Assembly (NCBI RefSeq): GCF_000314855.2
Contig: NZ_KB233222.1
Span: 1,575,163 to 1,639,162 of the forward strand
DNA length: 64,000 nt
Source of the DNA: Providencia burhodogranariea DSM 19968
Lineage (GTDB): Bacteria; Pseudomonadota; Gammaproteobacteria; Enterobacterales; Enterobacteriaceae
Direction: 5' to 3'
Position numbers and translations under genes: made by a program. The notes beneath the pieces are model-generated. The model was not told where the DNA came from. It made no database searches and worked only from the letters and a program-made list of their open reading frames with translations. Every line of letters begins with the position of its first letter. Position 1 is the first letter of the stretch. Below, piece after piece: positions 57,987-64,000 of the stretch.

Positions 57987-58724
57987 TTATGCAAAGCCAC
58001 CGTTGACGCGAATAACTTGTGAGTTAATCCAACTACCATCCGCGCCCACTAATGTTGAAACAACATTAGCTATCTCTTCTGGTGTTCCAATACGCTCAAG
58101 AGGACATAATTTAGCAATTGCATTTATTTGCTCTTCACTTTTACCATTAAAAAATAAATCTGTACCTGTTGGCCCCGGTGCAACTGCATTTACAGTAATA
58201 TTACGGCCGCCTAGTTCATTCGCTAAAACGTGGACTAATTCTTCAACTCCAGCTTTCGATGCAATATAAGGTCCATAAGTTGGGAAAGATTTTGCAATTA
58301 CACTAGTTGAGAGGGCAACAATTCGCCCACCATCACTCATATTTTCAGCCGCATGAGCAAGCACAAGAAAAGCACCCCGTAGATTTGTATTGATAACTTT
58401 ATCGAAATCAGCCAAACCCTCAGTGCTAATTTTAGCCAATGGCATAATACCCGCGCTATGTACAACAACATCAATTTTGCCATTTAAGGCTTTCGCTTTT
58501 TTAAATAACTCGTTAACCTCTGTTTCATTCGCAACATCGGCTTGAATAGCGACCGCTGTACCGCCGTTTGAAATAATCGCATTTACCGTTTCTTCTGCGC
58601 TGGCTAGATTACCAGAGTAATTCACAATAATATTAAACCCATCCTTTGCTAATCGTTCTGCAATTGCACGACCAATACCACGAGATGCGCCAGTGACTAG
58701 AGCTGTTTTGTTTGTAGTATTCAT
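57987..58724 (-). CDS. SDR family oxidoreductase
   Basis: A 245-residue classical SDR with TGASRGIGRAIAERL near the start (cofactor motif TGxxxGIG), the catalytic YxxxK as YIASK, and the C-terminal SQVIRVNGGFA. Start ATG 58724 follows GAGGAC. It is on the same strand as the GlxA-type regulator upstream, though 117 nt apart. Confidence 0.88.
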   Translation of the reverse strand: MNTTNKTALVTGASRGIGRAIAERLAKDGFNIIVNYSGNLASAEETVNAIISNGGTAVAIQADVANETEVNELFKKAKALNGKIDVVVHSAGIMPLAKISTEGLADFDKVINTNLRGAFLVLAHAAENMSDGGRIVALSTSVIAKSFPTYGPYIASKAGVEELVHVLANELGGRNITVNAVAPGPTGTDLFFNGKSEEQINAIAKLCPLERIGTPEEIANVVSTLVGADGSWINSQVIRVNGGFA

Positions 58725-58841
58725 GTTGTCCTCATATTTCAATGTAACGACTGATTAGATATCGGATTTTATTCAAAAATTGATATTAACTTTTAGACTA
58801 TAGCAAAAAAACACCATCAATAACTTCTGCGATATTACATT

Positions 58842-59798
58842 CTATTTATTCCAATTATTTTTTCGATATTGTGCTGGGCTGACTTTCAAGCTTCGAACAA
58901 ATGCCCGTCTAAATATATCAACACTTGTAAAACCACATAGTGCTGAAATTTGTTTAAGCGAAAATTTTGTTGATTCTAATAAATGCCGAGCATGACTAAT
59001 TTTTTGTTGAATTAACCATTGTGACGGAGTGACCTTAATTTCTTGTTTAAATAAACGGCTAAGATGCCGTGTACTTAACCCAATATGCTCTGCAAGAGTA
59101 TTCGCATTATGAGGCCGGTCTAATGTCGATATTACCCATCTCTGTAGTTCTTGTAATGTCGTTCGACCTTGTATACTTGCCCCCCCATGACGACTGAATT
59201 GTAGTTGCCCGCCAGGGCGTTTAAAAAACATCACAAGCTGAGCTGATACTTCAAGGGCCACTTCCCGACCTATATCCTCTTCAACCATCATAAGTGCTAA
59301 ATCTAAACCTGAAGTAACGCCCGCGGCAGTCCTTAATGAGCCATCAGAAATACAGATTGCATCAGGCTCCACTTTGACTTTAGGAAAATCTATCGCTAAT
59401 TGAGTTGCTACCGCCCAATGAGTGGTGACTTTATGTCCATCCAAAATACCAGCATGTGCCAATAATATTGCGCCACAACATACAGATCCATATCGGCAAG
59501 ATTGCTTTGCTAGATTTGCTATTGCGCATAGCAATTTTTCATCCTTAATATAATCACAAATATTCGGGGCACCAGCGACTAAGAAACTATCTATATGAGC
59601 TATATCCTCATGTATCGTCAGATCAGGGATAATTTTCACGCCAGATGAAGACGTAATATGCTCTAAGCTTAAGCCCATAACTTGAGTTCTGTAAACCGCT
59701 CTCCCCATAATCCTATTAGCTTCAGCGAAAACATCTAGTGGGCCAGAAAGATCTAGAAGTTGTACGCCAGGCAGCGCTAAAACAATTATTTCTTTCAT
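58842..59798 (-). CDS. GlxA-type AraC family transcriptional regulator
   Basis: A 318-residue fusion of an N-terminal DJ-1/PfpI domain (about 1-180, with CCGAILLAHAG at the nucleophile elbow) to a C-terminal AraC HTH (about 210-315). This is the GlxA/FtrA architecture. The start was set at ATG 59798 to give the canonical DJ-1 N-terminus KEIIVLALPG. It is divergent from the HD-domain gene, which it may control. Confidence 0.88.
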   Translation of the reverse strand: MKEIIVLALPGVQLLDLSGPLDVFAEANRIMGRAVYRTQVMGLSLEHITSSSGVKIIPDLTIHEDIAHIDSFLVAGAPNICDYIKDEKLLCAIANLAKQSCRYGSVCCGAILLAHAGILDGHKVTTHWAVATQLAIDFPKVKVEPDAICISDGSLRTAAGVTSGLDLALMMVEEDIGREVALEVSAQLVMFFKRPGGQLQFSRHGGASIQGRTTLQELQRWVISTLDRPHNANTLAEHIGLSTRHLSRLFKQEIKVTPSQWLIQQKISHARHLLESTKFSLKQISALCGFTSVDIFRRAFVRSLKVSPAQYRKNNWNK

Positions 59799-59917
59799 TT
59801 TTTGTGTCTCAATATCACCACATGTCTCAAATGGCATTAATTATGCAATTTAAGACATAACTTGTCGATGTTATTTTAATCACGAATAAACAACGTAACC
59901 CACAAGAAGAGGCATAT

Positions 59918-60487
59918 ATGACATTATCAATCAATGGCATCTGTATTCCAGATACCGCAATGGCGAAAGCAGCAACAGAGTTGGTTAGAGACACCGAGTC
60001 TGAATTATTATTTCATCACTCTAGCCGAGTTTATTATTGGGCGGCATTAACAGGACAACAACGAAATTTGAATGTAGATTCAGAGCTTCTTTATATTGGC
60101 TGTATGTTTCATGATATGGGATTAACCCATAAACATTGTAGTTGTGATAAGCGTTTTGAAGTCGATGGAGCCAATGCCGCCAAAGATTTTCTTCAACAGT
60201 ATGGTATAAGCACTGAAGATATTAACAATGTCTGGACAGCAATTGCATTACATACAACTCCTGGTATACCTGAATTTATGGATCCTGTTATTGCATTAGT
60301 CACAGCTGGTGTTGAGATGGATGTTCTAGGCATTAATTATGCAGGCTATGATGAGCATATACGCCAAAAAGTAATTGAACATCATCCTCGTGGTGATAAT
60401 TTTAAAGAAAACATCATTCAAACATTTTATGACGGTATCAAAATAAGCCACAAACAACATTTGGTAATGTCAAAGCTGATGTTTTAG
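59918..60487 (+). CDS. HD domain protein, cyanamide hydratase-like
   Basis: A 189-residue HD-superfamily metal-binding protein: His33/34 in FHHSSRVYYW, then MFHDMGLTHKHCS. The arrangement resembles cyanamide hydratase/F420-type HD proteins rather than phosphodiesterases; the substrate is unknown. It is divergent from the GlxA-type regulator (119 nt). AAGAGG precedes the ATG. Confidence 0.8.
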   Translation: MTLSINGICIPDTAMAKAATELVRDTESELLFHHSSRVYYWAALTGQQRNLNVDSELLYIGCMFHDMGLTHKHCSCDKRFEVDGANAAKDFLQQYGISTEDINNVWTAIALHTTPGIPEFMDPVIALVTAGVEMDVLGINYAGYDEHIRQKVIEHHPRGDNFKENIIQTFYDGIKISHKQHLVMSKLMF

Positions 60488-60586
60488 CTGATAAAATTCC
60501 TAACTTTGAACCATTGAATTTCTGTTCGATCATTCGTTCATCATTATGGGAAAACTGATATTTACTTAAATTAAATCATCTTGTAA

Positions 60587-60612
60587 AGCCAGAAAATTCT
60601 GGCTTTTTTTTT
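60587..60612 (+). terminator. HD-protein terminator
   Basis: AGCCAGAA and TTCTGGCT form an 8-bp stem followed by T9. Confidence 0.85.
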
Positions 60613-60696
60613 AAAAACTTTGCTATGTTTACTCTATTTTATCAATATACTGCACTAATACATAAACTTTAGTAAATCACCAATAGGAAAACGTTT

Positions 60697-60906
60697 GTGA
60701 ACAAGAAAACCCAAATATCGCTGTTATTATCTATGCTAATACTCCTAGTTGGTTGCTCTACAAAAATCAAACATCCAACTGATGCAAGTGGATGCACAAT
60801 TAAAATAGATACGCCGGAAGGTTCCATGCCTGGAAAAATAGAACACGCAGCAGGAAATTCAACCGAGTGCCAAGCAATTGAAAAAGCGATTGATAAAGCG
60901 ATTTAA
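60697..60906 (+). CDS. Small lipoprotein
   Basis: A 69-residue lipoprotein with a signal peptide ending in LVGC (Cys20). The short mature part has two further Cys residues (CTIKIDTPEGS, ECQAIEKAI) that could be disulfide-bonded. Start is GTG, with TAGGA upstream. Function unknown. Confidence 0.7.
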   Translation: MNKKTQISLLLSMLILLVGCSTKIKHPTDASGCTIKIDTPEGSMPGKIEHAAGNSTECQAIEKAIDKAI

Positions 60907-61374
60907 TTCCCACCACCTATTATGGTAGCTTTGCTTGAGCTGATATCTTCATATCAATGATAAAACTCATAGACAGAGCAGCGTTGCCGAAAGTAACGAA
61001 TGGATTATAGTCTATTTTTAAGTATAAATAGACATGAGCAGTGGAAAATTGCTTACAATATCTCAAGGTTAGTTTTCCATGTGCCTAAAAGAATAGCTAC
61101 GAATTACCTCCTTTTTACTTGCCAGTATCGAAAGACCCCCGACCATCTGCTATCATAATTAACTTAGCGATTTCTTTGCCGTAGATGGTCTTTAATTTTT
61201 TGTCAGTTAGCTTGTTAATCTCAAATATATCGTCCCAAATTCTGATGCAATATCTCATACCTTAACGAGTATAGAGTCGCATTCAATCAGAAATAATGAG
61301 AACAGCAAAAAGCAAAAAATAAAAAATTTTCAGCAAATTAACTTACAATCCGCAACAATACAGAACAGTAGAAA
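60907..61374. other. Intergenic region with a candidate small ORF
   Basis: Contains the minus-strand frame listed at 61115-61258 and the ttcA promoter. Nothing else was recognised. Confidence 0.45.
61115..61258 (-). CDS. Candidate 47-aa small protein, possibly a gene remnant
   Basis: A 47-codon frame starting at ATG 61258: MRYCIRIWDDIFEINKLTDK then ...IAKLIMIADGRGSFDTGK. The composition is protein-like, amphipathic and charged, but the ribosome site is poor (AAGG directly against the ATG). It could be a remnant of a longer gene whose other parts have decayed. No function can be assigned. Confidence 0.3.
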   Translation of the reverse strand: MRYCIRIWDDIFEINKLTDKKLKTIYGKEIAKLIMIADGRGSFDTGK

Positions 61375-62289
61375 ATGAACGCACAGAAAGAACAATATAA
61401 CTTTAATAAGTTACAAAAAAGATTACGCCGTGATGTGGGGCAAGCCATTGCCGATTTCAACATGATTGAAGATGGTGATCGCATTATGGTATGTCTGTCA
61501 GGTGGTAAAGACAGCTATACCTTACTTTCTATTCTGCAAAGCCTGCAAAAAAGTGCACCAATCTCTTTTTCTCTGATTGCTGTCAATTTAGACCAAAAAC
61601 AGCCTGGGTTTCCTGAACACATTCTGCCTGAATACCTAAGCAATCTCGGTGTTGAATATAAAATTGTTGAAGAAAATACGTATGCGATTGTTAAAGATAA
61701 GGTTCCTGAAGGTAAAACAACCTGTTCCTTATGTTCTCGTTTACGTAGAGGTATCTTATATCGCACAGCAACAGAATTAGGTGCAACCAAAATAGCTCTT
61801 GGGCATCATCGTGATGATATATTGCAAACACTTTTCCTGAATATGTTTTTCGGTGGAAAATTAAAAGGTATGCCACCAAAATTAATGAGTGATGATGGTA
61901 AGCATATTGTTATTCGTCCCCTTGCGTATTGCCGTGAAAAAGATATTGAACGCTATTCTGAAGCAAAAGAATTTCCAATCATTCCTTGTAATCTTTGCGG
62001 TTCACAACCTAATTTACAACGCCAAGTGATTAAAGACCTTCTTCGTGATTGGGATAAACGTTATCCTGGCCGAATTGAAACGATGTTCAGAGCAACTCAA
62101 AATGTTGTCCCATCACATTTATGTGATACTGAGTTATTTGACTTTAAAAATGTCTCACATGGTGATGAAGTCATTAACGGTGGTGATCTCGCATTTGATC
62201 GTGAAGATTTACCCACTCAATTACCAATAGACGATGATGATAGACCTGAATTAGTTGCAGAACGTCTTAATATTATTGAAGTAAACTAA
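61375..62289 (+). CDS. ttcA: tRNA 2-thiocytidine biosynthesis protein TtcA
   Basis: A 304-residue PP-loop ATPase that thiolates C32 of certain tRNAs to 2-thiocytidine, using a 4Fe-4S cluster. The PP-loop [10 protein letters not shown] is at about 39-48. The cluster cysteines are in [10 protein letters not shown] and [13 protein letters not shown]. In E. coli it is next to dbpA and fnrS; here it is next to fnrS/zntB, with dbpA elsewhere in the window. Confidence 0.96.
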   Translation: MNAQKEQYNFNKLQKRLRRDVGQAIADFNMIEDGDRIMVCLSGGKDSYTLLSILQSLQKSAPISFSLIAVNLDQKQPGFPEHILPEYLSNLGVEYKIVEENTYAIVKDKVPEGKTTCSLCSRLRRGILYRTATELGATKIALGHHRDDILQTLFLNMFFGGKLKGMPPKLMSDDGKHIVIRPLAYCREKDIERYSEAKEFPIIPCNLCGSQPNLQRQVIKDLLRDWDKRYPGRIETMFRATQNVVPSHLCDTELFDFKNVSHGDEVINGGDLAFDREDLPTQLPIDDDDRPELVAERLNIIEVN

Positions 62290-62365
62290 TCCACTAAGCC
62301 ACCTTTATGGGGTCAGCTCAGGTTAAAGGTGGCCCCCCCTCTTTGAGATAAGGTACCTATGGCGA

Positions 62366-62562
62366 CTAGGGACTATTGATCTTTGCTGCTTATTTTCAAA
62401 AATAAAAAAATGCTCAAAAACTGCATTCGGGTTCGGTCAAAGAGCGTTCCACTCATTTTCTTCTACGCTGAGAAAATTTTGCTTAGCTCAGCAGCAAGCC
62501 TTTTACTTTACCTAAAACCTCTTTAATTTGAATGAAAATTGACCCTAGAAAATTTACAACCC
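62366..62562 (-). repeat. CTAGGG MITE-like element, diverged copy 6
   Basis: Reverse-oriented copy of about 197 bp. The end CTAGGGACTATTGATCTTTG is the same as the right end of copy 3. The far end is diverged (GAAAATTGACCCTAG, then TTTACAACCC). The centre forms a TTTCTTC...AGAAAAT-type hairpin instead of the CCTAGTGAACTAGG palindrome. Confidence 0.65.
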
Positions 62563-62644
62563 ATTGCTTTTAATCTGTAAATAATGGCTCTGTCTAATAG
62601 TCCATCAACATGTGTGTACTGGCAAATTAGCCTATTTTAGGTAT

Positions 62645-62767
62645 AAAAAAAGCCGATGTAAGATACATCGGCATTACAGTGGTCAATTATTCTGTATAAG
62701 AACTCAATATGAGAAAAACTACAATTATGGAGCACAACGTTCATCGCTCAACGTTGCATTCACCTGC
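62645..62767 (-). ncRNA. fnrS: FnrS small RNA
   Basis: A 123-nt RNA on the minus strand matching E. coli FnrS. The 5' end GCAGGTGAATGCAACGTTGA, the following GAACGTTGTGCTCC hairpin half and the GCCGATGTA/TACATCGGC-T7 terminator are conserved. FnrS is an anaerobically induced, Hfq-dependent repressor of aerobic metabolism mRNAs. It lies between zntB and ttcA, as in E. coli. Confidence 0.92.
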
Positions 62768-62802
62768 GAGACTAATAATGCCCCAAAATTGTATGCATTT
62801 TA

Positions 62803-62816
62803 TTGATTTACCTCAA
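62803..62816 (-). promoter_or_regulatory. FNR box of the fnrS promoter
   Basis: On the minus strand TTGAGGTAAATCAA matches TTGATnnnnATCAA. Its centre is about 42 nt before the predicted RNA start, the position of a class II FNR site. Confidence 0.8.
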
Positions 62817-62848
62817 ACTAAAACTCGTTAGCAACAATAACTTACTTT

Positions 62849-63832
62849 TTAGAGCCAACGACTTCTTCTTAGCCACCAAAAAACAACTCCAATGAGTAGT
62901 GCTAATAACACACAAAATACGCTGAAAGCAAAACGAAACTCATTTCCGGGGATACCACCTAAGTTGACACCAAATAGTCCAGTTAAAAAGGTTGTTGGTA
63001 AAAAAATCATAGCCAATAACGACATAGTATAAATACGACGATTCATCATTTCAGTCATCATATTGGTAATTTCATCTGACATAATAGCTGTTCGTGCAAC
63101 AAACCCATCTAAATCTTCTATACAACGGCCTAAACGATCTGAAATATCCTGTAACCGCCGTCTATCTGTCTCATCAATCCATAATAGTTTTTCTGTTGCG
63201 ACACGCGCAAACATATCGCGCTGAGGAGCCATATAACGTCGTATCACAATAATTTGCTTACGTAATAATGCCAACTCACCTCGTTCAGGAATTTCCCCAT
63301 TTAAAATGGAATCTTCCAGATCAATCAAACGTTCATGCAAAGTATCGGTGAAATCACTAATCTCATCAGTGATGGCATCAGTCATTTCAACCAACCAATC
63401 GCCTGTACTTTCAGCCCCAACCCCTTGTTTTAAATCAGTTATCACAGAGTCTAGTGCATTTACTTTCCTGTGGCGACTTGAAATAATGATACGACTATTA
63501 ATGAAAACCCGAAAAGCTACTAGCTGTTCAGGCCGCTGCCCTGCATTAGTGTTGAGTGTTTGTAAGGTTAATAACACGCCATCGCCAACCCTTAGAATTC
63601 GCCAGCGCCCTTCACATCCGCATAAAGCAGATTTAACTTGTTCATTAAATAGATCCGATTCTTGAAGCCACTTTTCGCTCTCAGGGTTTTTATAATCATA
63701 GTGAAACCAAAAAGGGGACTGTTGGGTCGCATTAGCATTCGGATCAATTGGCAGGAACCCACCATCCCCTGTTAATTGAAATGCATGTACCGGATTTGAA
63801 CCTTGAAATAATGAACCATAAATCAGTGCCAT
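62849..63832 (-). CDS. zntB: Zinc transport protein ZntB
   Basis: A 327-residue CorA-family transporter, the same length as E. coli ZntB, which moves zinc across the inner membrane. It has a large N-terminal cytoplasmic domain and two TM segments at the C-terminus, with the conserved GVNLGGIPG motif at the pore end. ATG 63832 with AGGAG was chosen over the upstream frame start at 63859. Confidence 0.95.
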   Translation of the reverse strand: MALIYGSLFQGSNPVHAFQLTGDGGFLPIDPNANATQQSPFWFHYDYKNPESEKWLQESDLFNEQVKSALCGCEGRWRILRVGDGVLLTLQTLNTNAGQRPEQLVAFRVFINSRIIISSRHRKVNALDSVITDLKQGVGAESTGDWLVEMTDAITDEISDFTDTLHERLIDLEDSILNGEIPERGELALLRKQIIVIRRYMAPQRDMFARVATEKLLWIDETDRRRLQDISDRLGRCIEDLDGFVARTAIMSDEITNMMTEMMNRRIYTMSLLAMIFLPTTFLTGLFGVNLGGIPGNEFRFAFSVFCVLLALLIGVVFWWLRRSRWL

Positions 63833-63859
63833 GCAGCCATCTCCTTGCCTTAAAATCAT

Positions 63860-64000
63860 TTATTAGGTATAGCATAGAGGGAATACGGCAGAAATATCAA
63901 GAAAAGCTTATAAAACGAGGGCATATTAAGAATATGTATCAGAATAACTGTATAAAAAACACCAAGTAATCTTATTCAAAACCCTCTAAGTATCATAGTT
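63860..64000. other. Partial intergenic region at window edge
   Basis: About 140 bp upstream of zntB, AT-rich. It should contain the zntB promoter; nothing else is visible. Confidence 0.4.

Noticed and set aside
61138-61190. GACCATCT/AGATGGTC inverted repeat as a regulatory hairpin
   Set aside because: The arms are about 40 nt apart and lie within the candidate ORF; not convincing.
62612-62806. 64-codon plus-strand frame
   Set aside because: It lies antisense to fnrS; codon content is not protein-like and the fnrS match is clear.

Overview
The window is AT-rich chromosomal DNA of a gammaproteobacterium, most likely a Morganellaceae member such as Providencia. The housekeeping blocks match the Enterobacterales order (hemA-prfA-prmC-sirB1-kdsA divergent from lolB-ispE-prs; ychH/pth-ychF; ttcA / fnrS / zntB), and the proteins align closely with their E. 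coli counterparts, but the DNA is much AT-richer than E. coli. No rRNA, tRNA, prophage or CRISPR array was seen.

Layout. 1-6 kb: yhcC and the hemA-prfA-prmC-sirB1-kdsA run on the minus strand. 6.7-12.3 kb: lolB-ispE-prs, an insertion-sequence remnant, ychH, pth, ychF. 12.6-16.6 kb: a three-subunit periplasmic molybdenum/iron-sulfur/cytochrome c oxidoreductase. 17.2-19.3 kb: a secreted Ntn (penicillin/bile-salt acylase type) hydrolase with a divergent LysR regulator. 19.5-21.1 kb: an intact YghU-type GST and a broken GST. 21.4-24.8 kb: Fur-boxed FecA-like receptor plus binding protein. 25-27.6 kb: dbpA, kptA and an unknown gene. 27.7-32 kb: SDR/LysR pair, Ves/HutD protein, YdcR-type regulator. 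32.2-35.7 kb: cyanide-insensitive bd-type oxidase cioAB with a DUF2474 subunit, and a Fur-boxed siderophore-interacting protein. 36-39.1 kb: Zur-boxed zinT, Pho-boxed phoH with an unusual leader, endA with an extra C-terminal domain. 39.6-45.4 kb: yjjP/yjjB, a TetR gene and a probable target with a 48-bp palindrome, universal stress proteins. 46-51 kb: a covalent-FAD oxidase, VOC protein, yceM, the ryhB small RNA and a YaeF-type lipoprotein. 51.4-56.2 kb: a sugar ABC transporter and an amino-acid racemase. 56.7-60.9 kb: small regulators, SDR, GlxA-type regulator, HD protein, lipoprotein. 61.4-63.8 kb: ttcA, the fnrS small RNA, zntB.

How it fits together. Metal homeostasis recurs: Fur boxes (ryhB, FecA-like receptor, siderophore-interacting protein), a Zur box (zinT) and a recognisable RyhB small RNA. 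The conserved RyhB pairing core is complementary over 17 contiguous nt to the hemA leader, over 10 nt to the ribosome-binding region of the iron-sulfur oxidoreductase operon, and over 11 nt to the cioAB leader. In the first two the paired segment starts 12 nt before the start codon. This suggests that RyhB limits heme synthesis and Fe-S/heme enzymes under iron starvation.

Two further unexplained structures stand out. One is an intrinsic terminator inside a 47-codon leader ORF, downstream of a Pho box and upstream of phoH, which looks like a translation-coupled attenuator. The other is a dispersed family of about 140-280 bp MITE-like elements with CTAGGG termini, six copies in this window.
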